Shown: piece after piece, positions 55,864-64,000 of the stretch | Layout: each line of letters starts with the position of its first letter | How positions within the stretch are numbered: position 1 is the first letter of the stretch | DNA from: Planctomycetota bacterium | Lineage (GTDB): Bacteria; Planctomycetota; Planctomycetia; Planctomycetales; Planctomycetaceae | Assembly: GCA_027623235.1 (NCBI GenBank) | Contig: JAQBVJ010000015.1 | Span: 17,186 to 81,185 of the forward strand | Reading direction: 5' to 3' | Length of the DNA stretch: 64,000 nt | Made by a program: the position numbers and the translations under genes | Notes under the pieces: model-generated | Told to the model about the DNA's origin: nothing | The model's database searches: none | What the model saw: only the letters and a program-made list of their open reading frames with translations

Positions 55864-57645
55864 TCAGCCCGCCATCGGAAACAGCGTCGCGGCGACGATC
55901 GTAGCGACCAGCCCCACGACGCCCATCAGCGTTGTCATCGGCGTGACGTATTTGAGACCTTCCGCCTCAGTCATGCCGCTCATTCTGGTGATGACCCAGA
56001 AGCCGCTGTCGTTCATCCAGGCGATTGGCTTGGAGCCGCACCCGATCGCGACGGCAAGGTAGACCGGGTGAAATCCGAGATTCCCGCCGCTTGCCAGTCC
56101 GCCAAGAATTCCCACCGCCGTGATCATCGCGACAGTCGCAGACCCTTGAGCGGTCCGGATCGCCGCCGTGATCAGCCACGCCACGGTGATGATCGCCGCC
56201 GGAGACTCCAGCGAAATCCCTTCGATCAGAGCGGCCACTCCGGTGTTCTGCAGAACCTGGCCGAACGCTCCGCCGGCCGAGGTGATCAGGATGATCGTCC
56301 CGCCGCTCGCAAGGGCGGCTCCGACAGATTCGGAGAGCTGCTGCCGAGTGATGCCTCTCGTGCGGATGAGAGTCACCATTGCGATGATCGCTGAGATAAT
56401 CAGTGCGATATTCTTATCGCCAAACGTGTCGATGGCCTGCTGCATCGAATTGCCTGGTACAAACACTCCCGCATTCTTCAGTGTCGAGAACAGCGTGCCA
56501 CCGCCGATCAGAAGGACAGGCAGAATGATCGGCAGAACCGACAACCAGAACGGCGGCAACTGTGACTCGTCGCGCTGTGCGAGCTCCTCAAGATCCTTCA
56601 TCGAGAATTCGGCAGATTCTCTCAGCGGAAGCGTCCACCGTTTGTTGGCAAACCACGCCGCATAAAAGTACCCGAATGCCGCGGGGAAAAAGCCGATGAT
56701 GATCCCCATCAGAATCATCATGCCAATGTCGACTCCCAGTTCTCCCGCGACCAGCAGCGGGCCCGGAGTCGGCGGCACCAGCGAGTGAGCCATCGTCGCC
56801 CCGGCAACAATCGTCAGCACGAAGAGCAGGTAGTTCTTCCCGAGGCGAAGCTGCATCGCCTTCCCGAGCGGAATCATCAGATAGAAAACCGTGTCGAAAA
56901 ACACAGGGATACCGAGCAGAAAACCGCTCACCACAAACGACACCGGAGCAAACCTCTCGCCGCAGACTTTCAGCGTTGAGCGGACGATCCGGTCGGCGGC
57001 TCCGCTGTCGAGCAGGCATTTTCCCACGATCGATGCCATCGCGATGAGGATGCCGATTTTCATCGCCGTATTGCCAAACCCCTCGGCAACTTTCGTAGCG
57101 ATCGTCTGGCCGCTGACTCCGATCGCCGAGTTGAACGCACTTCGATGGATCACGCCGATCTTTGCGTCCTTTTCGGTAACAGCCTGAATTCCTGCATCGA
57201 TGATTTCCTGGTGTGAGTTTTCCGAGGCGTCGCCCGGAATTGGGATCGTCACATTGCCCTGAATGGTTGTCTGTGGAGCATCCTTGTCTCCCGGCAACAG
57301 GCGAACTTCTGTCAGATACGCCAGCGTCGAGTAAGGGCTTCCGGCTTTCGCCCACCCGACAATGACGTACGCGTCTCCGTCGGCAGGTTTAAGCTTCTTC
57401 TTGACCGCCTTCGTTTTCCCCTGAAGCTGAAACGTGAAACGCCCGCCGTCTGCCTCGACGCTTTTCACTTCGACGGCATCTTTGCCAACGAGGTAATTCT
57501 CGGTGGCGGCTCGCGGAGTCAGCAGCGCGACGGTGAGCGCCCCGAATGTGAGCGCGAGGAACGCGTGCAGCCGCAGTGCGAGGATTCCGCCAACGACCAC
57601 CGTGATGCCGATACAGATAATGCCAATCGTCCAGGTAGCGTCCAT
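55864..57645 (-). CDS. GntP-family permease with large extracytoplasmic/cytoplasmic insertion
   Basis: This 593-residue permease is longer than the usual about 450. TM1-2 are at about 5-43. A soluble, beta-rich insertion of about 135 residues follows (about 45-180, including DGDAYVIVGWAKAGSPYSTL). The rest is a standard GntP with KIGILIAMASIVGKCLLDSG, PVFFDTVFYLMIPLGKAM, HSLVPPTPGPLLVAGELG and GSATVAMITAVGILGG. GntP proteins import gluconate or related sugar acids with protons. The insertion may regulate or gate it. ATG 57645 follows GAGGAA. No kinase or dehydratase for gluconate lies beside it. Confidence 0.88.
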   Translation of the reverse strand: MDATWTIGIICIGITVVVGGILALRLHAFLALTFGALTVALLTPRAATENYLVGKDAVEVKSVEADGGRFTFQLQGKTKAVKKKLKPADGDAYVIVGWAKAGSPYSTLAYLTEVRLLPGDKDAPQTTIQGNVTIPIPGDASENSHQEIIDAGIQAVTEKDAKIGVIHRSAFNSAIGVSGQTIATKVAEGFGNTAMKIGILIAMASIVGKCLLDSGAADRIVRSTLKVCGERFAPVSFVVSGFLLGIPVFFDTVFYLMIPLGKAMQLRLGKNYLLFVLTIVAGATMAHSLVPPTPGPLLVAGELGVDIGMMILMGIIIGFFPAAFGYFYAAWFANKRWTLPLRESAEFSMKDLEELAQRDESQLPPFWLSVLPIILPVLLIGGGTLFSTLKNAGVFVPGNSMQQAIDTFGDKNIALIISAIIAMVTLIRTRGITRQQLSESVGAALASGGTIILITSAGGAFGQVLQNTGVAALIEGISLESPAAIITVAWLITAAIRTAQGSATVAMITAVGILGGLASGGNLGFHPVYLAVAIGCGSKPIAWMNDSGFWVITRMSGMTEAEGLKYVTPMTTLMGVVGLVATIVAATLFPMAG

Positions 57646-57740
57646 CAGGGTTCCTCAGAGTGAGTCCGTTTCGAGAAAGTCAGGATACTCGCGTGCCGGT
57701 CGAGCAGCGAGTATGACGGCGGGGCCCGCAGGACGCGGTC

Positions 57741-59075
57741 TCACTGGCCGCGCACTGCCGCCTCGCACCAGGCGGCGACGGCGAGCAGGTCAGCCTCGCC
57801 ATTTCGTCGGCCGGTCAACTGAATCGCCAGAGGCAGGCCGTCATCGGACAGTCCGATTGGGAATGAGACGGTGGGCAGTCCGGAGTAGCTCCACGGCGCG
57901 TTCATGCAGGAGTCGCCGGTGGTCGACAGGTCCGGAGCCGGGCCGGCGGCGGCGGGCGTGACCAGCGCATCGAACTGGCAGGCGACTTCTCCAAGCTGAG
58001 CCGACAACTCGGCCTGATGATTCCTTGACGCGACATAGTCGACAGCGGACGCGGCGAGTCCCTCTTCAATGAGCTCCGTAAATCGTGGCTGGTAATCGTC
58101 CGGCCGCTCGGCGAACGCCTCGCGATGAAATGTTGCCCCTTCAACCGCCATGACTCGCCGATGATGAATCAGCAATTCGGCAAAATCGAATTCCCGTTCG
58201 ACGTCGTACACGTTGGCCCCGGCCGCCATGAGCACGTCGAGGGCCTTGCCCATCGCCTCGCGCATCGCGGGATCCATTCGGTCTTCAGAGAAGTTTCTGA
58301 CACGGCCTATCATCGGCGGCTTCGTCGCGTCCTCCTCACCCGCCCTTCGGACCCCCTCTCCCCCAGAAGGAGAGGAGACGGAATTCGGAACCAGAACCGA
58401 CATCATCAGCGAAAGATCCTCAACGGTCTTCGCCATCGGCCCCGGATGGTCGAGACTCTTCGCGATCGGGACAACGCCCGCGATCGGGATTCGATCCAGC
58501 GACGGTTTGCAGCCGGCGATTCCGCAAAAGGCGGACGGGCGAGTGATCGAACCGCCCGTTTGAGAACCGATCGCGCCGAGGCAGTGTCCCGCCGCGACGG
58601 CCGCTCCCGAACCACTCGATGAACCCGCGGGCGTCCGTTCAAGGTTCCACGGATTGCGAGTGACCGGCGGATCGAAACCTGCAAACTGAGTTGTAACTGT
58701 CTTGCCGAGAATCACCGCTCCCGCTTCGCGCAGCATCGTGACCAGAGGCGCATCAGTCTCGCGCGGTGCCTGGCTCGACCAGTAACTCGAACCGGCTCCC
58801 GTGACGTAGCCAGCGACGTCGATGATGTCTTTGATGCCGATCGGGATGCCGTGCAGTGGTCCGCGTGAGTTCCCGGCTGCAAGTTCCGCGTCCAGTTTCT
58901 GCGCCTGGGCGAGTGCTCCGTCGCGGTCGATCTTCACCCACGCGTGAATGTCTGGCTCCGTCGCATCGATCCTGGCGAGACACCGGCGTACAATTTCTAC
59001 GCTGGTTGTTAGTCGGTTCTGAATCTGCCGGCTGGCCTCGGCGAGTGTGTTGTCGATTTTCGGGAACGGCTTCAC
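57741..59075 (-). CDS. Amidase (amidase-signature family)
   Basis: This 444-residue amidase has the intact Ser-cisSer-Lys triad region: Lys in GIPIGIKDIIDVAGY, the Gly/Ser-rich TPAGSSSGSGAAVAAGHC and nucleophile in GSQTGGSITRPSAFCGIAG. It hydrolyses an amide; it is not clearly GatA. The start is taken as GTG 59075, with GGAG six bases upstream; the frame is open to 59216, but that part is shadow of the divergent gene. A loop at about residues 233-248 (SVSSPSGGEGVRRAGEED) comes from a common genomic palindrome in frame (58334-58376). The preceding gene is a GntP permease. Confidence 0.88.
   Translation of the reverse strand: MKPFPKIDNTLAEASRQIQNRLTTSVEIVRRCLARIDATEPDIHAWVKIDRDGALAQAQKLDAELAAGNSRGPLHGIPIGIKDIIDVAGYVTGAGSSYWSSQAPRETDAPLVTMLREAGAVILGKTVTTQFAGFDPPVTRNPWNLERTPAGSSSGSGAAVAAGHCLGAIGSQTGGSITRPSAFCGIAGCKPSLDRIPIAGVVPIAKSLDHPGPMAKTVEDLSLMMSVLVPNSVSSPSGGEGVRRAGEEDATKPPMIGRVRNFSEDRMDPAMREAMGKALDVLMAAGANVYDVEREFDFAELLIHHRRVMAVEGATFHREAFAERPDDYQPRFTELIEEGLAASAVDYVASRNHQAELSAQLGEVACQFDALVTPAAAGPAPDLSTTGDSCMNAPWSYSGLPTVSFPIGLSDDGLPLAIQLTGRRNGEADLLAVAAWCEAAVRGQ
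58334..58376. repeat. Common palindromic repeat embedded in the amidase coding sequence
   Basis: CCTCACCCGCCCTTCGGACC followed by CCCTCTCCCCCAGAAGGAGA and GGA matches the widespread CCTCTCCCCC-AGAAGGAGAGG type of intergenic repeat, with CTCTCC/GGAGAG arms. Here it is in frame and translates, on the minus strand, as SPSGGEGVRRAGEE. It falls in a loop region, so the enzyme may tolerate it. Confidence 0.75.
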
Positions 59076-59133
59076 GAGGGACTCCGGCGTGCAGTTTTGA
59101 AAACAGTCTTGAGGTTTCGGAGTGTCCAGGCGA

Positions 59134-61290
59134 ATGGGCGAGTCTTCAATCCAGCAGCAACCGACCGGTCTCACCGCGTCCCCGGCCTCCGCGCGGGAGA
59201 ACGCCGGGGCCGTCAACTGTGTGCGGACGATTCTCCTGGCAGTGCTGATCGGGCTGATTTCCTGGCAACAGATCGCCGCTCAAGACTCCGCGCCAGCTCC
59301 AGCCGATCGCAGCGTGGGGAAACAGCCCGAATACTCCGAGACCGATCGCAGCCACTGGTCGTTCCTGCCGATTGAGAATTCTCCTGCTCCATCATTTATC
59401 GATGACGCGGATCGACAGTGGATCGCAACTCCGATCGACGCGTTCATTCTTGCTGACCTGAAATTCGCGGACCTCCGACCGGCTCCGCGTGCGGACCGGC
59501 GAACTCTGGTGCGGCGACTTTATTACAACCTCACCGGGCTGCCGCCGACTCCTCAAGAAATCGCGGCGTTTCTGGAAGATGACTCGCCCGACGCCTGGGC
59601 GCGGCTGGTCGACCGTGTTCTGGCGAGTCCGCATTACGGCGAGAAGTGGGGCCAGCACTGGCTCGACGTAATTCGCTTTGCCGAGTCGGAAGGCTTTGAG
59701 TATGACCGACACCACGCGTCGGCCTGGCGGTTTCGCGATTACGTCGTGCGAAGTTTCAATCAGGACAAGCCGTTCGACCAGTTTACGACCGAGCAGCTGG
59801 CCGGCGATGAACTCGCCGCCAGACGCGGTGATGCCGACCCGCGAATTGACGAGTCACTTCGCGATCAGATCGTCGCGGCAGGTTTTCATCGGCTTGGCCC
59901 CGTCCGCCGAAATGCCGGCAACCCCGAGATCGCGTTCAGCCGGAACGAAGTCCTCACCGAAATGACCGACGCCGTCGGGACGGTGTTTCTCGGGCTGACG
60001 GTCGGCTGTGCCCGCTGCCACGATCACATGTTCGACCCGTTCAAACAGAAAGACTATTACCGATTGCAGGCGTTCCTCGCTGCGACGAACGAGTACGACG
60101 CGCCGTTCGTCGACCGCGACCAGTGGTCGGACTGGAAGGCGAAAACCGACGCGATCGACGAACAGATTGACAAACTCAAGGACGAAGCTGGAAATGCGCC
60201 GGAGAAACAGAAGGCGGAAATCCGGGAACAGATTGCCGAGCTGACAAAGCAGCTGCCGCCGGCAGTGCCGACTCTCTTCAGCGTGCAGAACGAGTCCGCC
60301 AGGCGTGCTCCGATCCACCTGTTGAAGCGGGGTGACGACACTTTGCCGATCGGCGAGGCACTGGGAATGAGGTTTCCCGGAGTGCTCCTCGCCGAGGGTT
60401 CCCGCGAGCTGGCCGCGGATTCCGTTCACCCGAAAACGCGGCTCGCCGAGTGGGTGACGGCAGCAGACAATCCGCTCACCGCGCGGGTCATCGCGAACCG
60501 GGTCTGGCAGTACCACTTCGGTGAGGCGCTCGTTTCGACGCCGAACGACTTCGGGCTCAACGGGGCGACGCCGACTCATCCGGAATTGCTCGACTGGCTC
60601 GCACGACAACTGATCGATTCCGGATGGAGCCTGAAGTCGCTGCACCGGCTCATCCTGACGAGCGCCGTCTGGCAGCAGTCATCTCGCGTGGACGAGGACA
60701 CGCTGGCGAAATCGCGCAAGGTTGACGCGAAGAACCGTTTGCTCTGGAAGTTCTCGCGACGACGACTGACCGCAGAAGAGCTCCGCGATTCGATGCTGCA
60801 GATTTCCGGCGAGCTCAATTCAAAGCTGACCGGCGAGAGCGTCATCACGCCTGTCGATCCGGAACTCGTCAAGCTGCTCTACAAGCCGGATCAGTGGGCG
60901 GTGACAGAAGACCCCGCGGAGCACAACCGGCGGTCGACTTATCTGATCGCCAAGCGAAACCTCAAGCTGCCCTTCATGGAGGTCTTCGACCAGCCGGACC
61001 TGCAGACCAGTTGCGAGTGTCGCGAAGCCAGCACGCACGCGCCGCAGGCTCTGGAACTGCTCAACGGAGAATTCTCAAACCGAATGGCTGCCCGCCTCGC
61101 CAGGCGACTGGAGAAACTGAGCGGGGGATCAGAACCACAGTTTGTCGACTCGGCGTTCGAGCTCGCGACGGGGAAACTACCGACGACGGCACAGCGAGAA
61201 GCAGCGATCGAGGTTCTGCGAAGCGGGCTACCGACTCGCGAACTGGCGCTGGCGCTCTTCAACCTCAACGCGTTTCTTTACGTTGAGTAA
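59134..61290 (+). CDS. DUF1549/DUF1553 protein without a DUF1501 partner
   Basis: This 718-residue exported protein has a hydrophobic signal at about 30-48 (VRTILLAVLIGLISWQQIAA). DUF1549 spans about 95-330, with LVRRLYYNLTGLPPTPQEIA, HYGEKWGQHWLDVIRFAESE and the haem-like VGCARCHDHMFDPFKQKDYY. A charged coiled coil follows (DAIDEQIDKLKDEAGN). DUF1553 begins AEWVTAADNPLTARVIANRV and contains RRRLTAEELRDSMLQISGEL. Start is uncertain: ATG 59134 is used, GTG 59221 would begin right at the signal peptide, GTG 59122 is also open. Unlike the other PSD gene here, no DUF1501 gene follows. Confidence 0.88.
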   Translation: MGESSIQQQPTGLTASPASARENAGAVNCVRTILLAVLIGLISWQQIAAQDSAPAPADRSVGKQPEYSETDRSHWSFLPIENSPAPSFIDDADRQWIATPIDAFILADLKFADLRPAPRADRRTLVRRLYYNLTGLPPTPQEIAAFLEDDSPDAWARLVDRVLASPHYGEKWGQHWLDVIRFAESEGFEYDRHHASAWRFRDYVVRSFNQDKPFDQFTTEQLAGDELAARRGDADPRIDESLRDQIVAAGFHRLGPVRRNAGNPEIAFSRNEVLTEMTDAVGTVFLGLTVGCARCHDHMFDPFKQKDYYRLQAFLAATNEYDAPFVDRDQWSDWKAKTDAIDEQIDKLKDEAGNAPEKQKAEIREQIAELTKQLPPAVPTLFSVQNESARRAPIHLLKRGDDTLPIGEALGMRFPGVLLAEGSRELAADSVHPKTRLAEWVTAADNPLTARVIANRVWQYHFGEALVSTPNDFGLNGATPTHPELLDWLARQLIDSGWSLKSLHRLILTSAVWQQSSRVDEDTLAKSRKVDAKNRLLWKFSRRRLTAEELRDSMLQISGELNSKLTGESVITPVDPELVKLLYKPDQWAVTEDPAEHNRRSTYLIAKRNLKLPFMEVFDQPDLQTSCECREASTHAPQALELLNGEFSNRMAARLARRLEKLSGGSEPQFVDSAFELATGKLPTTAQREAAIEVLRSGLPTRELALALFNLNAFLYVE

Positions 61291-61384
61291 AGTGCCGACA
61301 TCCAGAAAGTGGCATGGCGACCCTGCCCAAAGAGGCCAGGCCTGGCCAAACACAATTTATGGCCTGAAGGGCCGTAATACGGTC

Positions 61385-61930
61385 TCAGTCATCCATATCG
61401 CCGAGCGGGACAACGAAATCATCGTCCTGACTGTCCATTGGCAATGCCATCGCGCCGGAGAATTCGATTTTGCCTCCGCCGGATACCTCGTCCATATCGA
61501 CCGAACGACCGTTCGCGCCGACGACACGAGTGCGGTCCATTCTCGGTGCTGGCGGATCGTCCCGATCGCCGAGAACATCGAGCGTTGCGTTCAGATCGAT
61601 CGATTCCGGATTGGCCTTGCGAGGCAGTTCTGCTGCTGCTGCGCCGGTTTGAACAACATCGTAGACGACGTCGCCAATCATGAGCTCGTCACCCGGCCTA
61701 ATGTCAGCGCTGTGCTCGACCCGGTCCTGGTTCACCCAGACACCGTTCATACTGTCGAGATCGCGCACAACAAACCGGGAATTCACCAGCGCCAGGCAAC
61801 AGTGCTTGCGCGAAATCTTGGGGCTGTCTGTGATGATGAGGTCACAGTCCGGATGCCTGCCGACAAGCACGATCGGCTTATCGATGACGACCGGGCGGCC
61901 ACCACGATGTGGTTTGAGGATGACGGTCAT
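61385..61930 (-). CDS. FHA-domain protein
   Basis: This 181-residue cytoplasmic protein has an N-terminal FHA domain (about 15-95) with the phosphothreonine-binding signature VLVGRHPDCDLIITDSPKIS followed by RKHC, then DLDSMNGVWVN. The C-terminal 80 residues are low-complexity and acidic, with DDPPAPRMDRTRVVG, whose Thr could be a phosphorylation site. FHA proteins bind Ser/Thr-phosphorylated partners, common in planctomycetes with many Ser/Thr kinases. ATG 61930 follows GGGA. An LRR gene lies upstream on the same strand, 150 bases away. Confidence 0.9.
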   Translation of the reverse strand: MTVILKPHRGGRPVVIDKPIVLVGRHPDCDLIITDSPKISRKHCCLALVNSRFVVRDLDSMNGVWVNQDRVEHSADIRPGDELMIGDVVYDVVQTGAAAAELPRKANPESIDLNATLDVLGDRDDPPAPRMDRTRVVGANGRSVDMDEVSGGGKIEFSGAMALPMDSQDDDFVVPLGDMDD

Positions 61931-62080
61931 TGGAGTCCCGAATGGGATGGTCCGGCTGGCTACCCCTCCGCAGCGGCCCGCTGAACAGCCTGGGAAACTT
62001 CAGCAATCTGAATTCGCATGAATCGCCGTGTCTGCCACCTCGCAAAGCACAAACGATCACAGAACCAACAGACTAACACT

Positions 62081-63673
62081 CTATCGGATGATTTCGCAAT
62101 CCGGCAGTAGTGTTCGCAGCGTGGAAATCGCAGTCTCTGAAAGTGATGTTCCAAATATTTTGAGAACAGCGAGTTGCCCGAGCGAAGCTGCCAAAGCCAC
62201 AAATCCGTCACCAATCGGACAGTTCCTCAAGCCAAGTTCTCGCAATCCTTCCAGACCAGCAATCCACTGTAACCCCTGTTCGGTGACTTTCGTGCGATCG
62301 AGCCAGAGCACTTCCAGGTTCTCAAGTGCCGCCAGGCCGGCCACTCCCTTGTCAGTGAGAGCAACGCCTCTCAGGCTGAGGCCGACAAGACTCTTCAACC
62401 CGGCGACATGATGAATGCTCGCATCGCTGAGCAGCGTGCCGCTTAAACCGATCCGTTCGAGCGACTTGAACTTGTGCAGATGTTTCAGGCCGTGCCCCTG
62501 TATCCGCGTTCCACTCAGTCCAAGTCCCTTCAATTGTGTCATGTGCGACAACTGAGTCAGTCCGCCATCGGTCACCAGAGTGTCGCCCAGGAACAACTCC
62601 TCAAGCTTGAAGAGTCCGTGAAGATGAGCCAGCCCGGCATCGGTCACCGGCGTGTAAGCCAGATTGAGCACGGTGAGCGATGACAGCTCGGCCAGATGCT
62701 TCAGCGACTCATCAGTCACATTCGTGCCGAGCAACCCGAGCCGTTTGAGGTACTTCAGGTTCCGCAGATGTTTCAGACCCGCGTCCGGCAACTGGTGGTG
62801 ATGATACAGGCCGAGGTCCTCAAGCCGCGTCAGACGTTTGATGTACTCCAGCCCCGCGCGAGTCAGTTGAGCCTGATCGACCCTCAGCCGAGTCACCTGA
62901 CCACTGTCATCCGTGACAACCTGTCCGACTGTTTTCAGTGCCGCAACGATGTCGCCCTGATGCGTCTCTAATGCTTCCAGGAGCGGGTCGGGAGAGTATG
63001 CGATGAAGCATTCCGGAATGTACGCCTGAAGTTCTTTGACGCCAGCGGGCGTCACCATCGTCGTACACAAATCCAGAACCTGCAGGTGCTGCAAATGCTT
63101 CAGGTGAAGGATGCCCGCATCCGTGACGCCTTTGCAGAACACAAGACCAAGCAACTCCAGAGCTTCGAGCTGCGTCAGATGCGGCAGCCCGGCGTCAGTA
63201 ATGTCCGTGTAGTCGATGTTCAAATTGTGAAGCTGCGTCAGCTCGGCCACTTCCGCCAGACCGGCGTCCGTAAGGTCGGTGTCCGACAGGATGAGCATCC
63301 GCAACTTCAAATTGTTTTTCAGATACCGAACACCGCTGCCGTCGATCCGGCACCCGCCGAGAATCAGCATGTCGAGATTCGGCAGGTTCGCCAGATGACG
63401 AAGCCCTTCGTCGGTCACCTGAGTCGTCGACAGGTCGAGCGTCTCCAGCGTCTTAAGCTGGCCGATGATCTCAAGTCCCGCATCGGTAATCTCGGTGTCC
63501 GAAACGATCAGGCTGCGCAAACTGGGAAACTTCATCAGCAGGTCGAGTTGCCCGTCTCCAAATGGCGCCTCGGAAAGGTCGATCAGCTGAACCGTCTCGG
63601 CATCTTCGACGACCCGTCCGGTCAGCTCTGTGATCCGCGTGATCGCATCAATTTCGACTGGCCCGTTGGCCAT
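62081..63673 (-). CDS. Leucine-rich repeat protein with two solenoids
   Basis: This 530-residue protein without signal peptide is made of 24-residue LRRs with the (V/L)TDAGL pattern typical of planctomycetes. The first array (about 40-225) ends VTPAGVKELQAYIPECFIAY, a cap motif. A linker of about 40 residues follows (LLEALETHQGDIVAALKTVG), then a second, longer array (about 255-525) ending with a similar cap, ETAISTLRTLLPDCEI. It is likely a cytoplasmic protein-binding scaffold. ATG 63673 has GGGAG six bases before it; the upstream frame to 63766 is rejected. Confidence 0.9.
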   Translation of the reverse strand: MANGPVEIDAITRITELTGRVVEDAETVQLIDLSEAPFGDGQLDLLMKFPSLRSLIVSDTEITDAGLEIIGQLKTLETLDLSTTQVTDEGLRHLANLPNLDMLILGGCRIDGSGVRYLKNNLKLRMLILSDTDLTDAGLAEVAELTQLHNLNIDYTDITDAGLPHLTQLEALELLGLVFCKGVTDAGILHLKHLQHLQVLDLCTTMVTPAGVKELQAYIPECFIAYSPDPLLEALETHQGDIVAALKTVGQVVTDDSGQVTRLRVDQAQLTRAGLEYIKRLTRLEDLGLYHHHQLPDAGLKHLRNLKYLKRLGLLGTNVTDESLKHLAELSSLTVLNLAYTPVTDAGLAHLHGLFKLEELFLGDTLVTDGGLTQLSHMTQLKGLGLSGTRIQGHGLKHLHKFKSLERIGLSGTLLSDASIHHVAGLKSLVGLSLRGVALTDKGVAGLAALENLEVLWLDRTKVTEQGLQWIAGLEGLRELGLRNCPIGDGFVALAASLGQLAVLKIFGTSLSETAISTLRTLLPDCEIIR

Positions 63674-64000
63674 TGAATTCTCCCTGTTTAACGCCCGCAC
63701 CCGGTCAACTGCCCGCACTACCAAGTCTACCGCCCGACCCGCCCTTGTAAAAACCAGCGATGTCAATCGGGTTTGACGGTTGGGATCACCAGACCCGGCG
63801 ACATCAGCAAGGCAACCACAGACTCATGACGGCACGGCACCAAAACACGCGTTTTCAACACGCGTTTTCATAACTGACGTTTCGAGGCTGCAGGTTTTAC
63901 TGTAGCACGACACTCCGTGTCGTTTGCCTCGCTTAGGGACGGCGGCGAAATTAAATCGGCATTCTCAGAGACGCTGTGATTGAAAAGACTCCTCAACCAG
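63674..64000. other. Right-edge intergenic region
   Basis: Beyond the LRR gene start there is no recognisable coding frame. It contains a direct repeat of ACGCGTTTTCA (about 63846-63870) and the solitary GTAG palindrome at 63902-63923. A promoter for the LRR gene must lie at its left end. Confidence 0.4.
63902..63923 (+). repeat. Solitary GTAG palindrome (ACGACACTCCGTGTCGT version)
   Basis: GTAGCACGACACTCCGTGTC then GT forms a hairpin ACGACAC-TCC-GTGTCGT with the GTAG foot. It is related in layout, and partly in sequence (CACTCCGTG), to the paired element at 7957-8081. No inverted partner lies within the window edge. Confidence 0.75.

Noticed and set aside
61334..61347. Perfect palindrome GGCCAGGCCTGGCC after the solitary DUF1549 gene
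   Set aside because: It has no loop and no T-tract, so it is neither a good terminator nor one of the GTAG repeats; probably chance or a short protein site.

Overview
This 64 kb window comes from a planctomycete chromosome, most likely of the order Planctomycetales. The identification rests on lineage-typical families: DUF1501 proteins, DUF1549/DUF1553 (PSD-type) proteins with cytochrome-like CxxCH motifs, a DUF1559 protein, a large secreted sulfatase with its formylglycine-generating enzyme, PQQ-type beta-propellers, planctomycete-style leucine-rich repeats, and an elongation factor G of the spirochaete/planctomycete/mitochondrial type. GC is high, genes are mostly single or in short operons on both strands, and I see no phage, insertion sequence, CRISPR array, tRNA or rRNA.

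Layout. 1-11.3 kb: the end of a DUF1501 gene, a DUF1559 protein, a di-haem oxidoreductase, a secreted alpha/beta hydrolase, a membrane histidine kinase, a PQQ propeller with a coupled membrane protein, and a DUF2071 protein. 11.4-20.3 kb: monomeric isocitrate dehydrogenase, then an envelope cluster (lpxK, diacylglycerol kinase-like, HAD hydrolase, sugar transferase), a secreted Pro/Gln-rich protein and a WecA/MraY-like phosphotransferase. 20.4-23.4 kb: a creatininase-family protein and an ABC permease/ATPase pair. 23.5-30.1 kb: four minus-strand genes (sulfatase, hemE, hemG, seven-haem cytochrome with TPRs), every junction of which carries GTAG-hairpin repeats. 30.4-37.4 kb: small metabolic genes, FGE, MoxR ATPase and DinB. 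37.5-47.6 kb: a secreted esterase/peptidase, hisD, a propeller fused to a multi-pass membrane domain, a secreted squalene-cyclase-like protein, and a membrane-anchored sugar epimerase next to a DegT aminotransferase. 48.4-52.4 kb: fusA, then a tiny membrane protein and the flotillin-like floA. 52.4-61.3 kb: a DUF1549/1553-DUF1501 operon (the former with two EF-hands), a GntP permease with a large insertion, an amidase and a second, solitary DUF1549/1553 gene. 61.4-63.7 kb: an FHA protein and a two-solenoid LRR protein.

How it fits together. Several genes suggest polysaccharide and sulfated-glycan use (sulfatase plus FGE, esterases, PSD/DUF1501 operons, gluconate-type permease) and envelope building (lipid A kinase, undecaprenyl-phosphate sugar transferases, epimerase/aminotransferase pair). 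Haem synthesis sits beside a multihaem cytochrome.

The most distinctive non-gene signal is a set of short palindromic repeats that start with GTAG, often as inverted pairs, in at least five sequence versions. In four genes the TAG of a GTAG foot is exactly the stop codon. These look like REP/BIME elements of the type mobilised by RAYT transposases, although no RAYT is encoded here. A different common palindromic repeat lies in frame inside the amidase gene.
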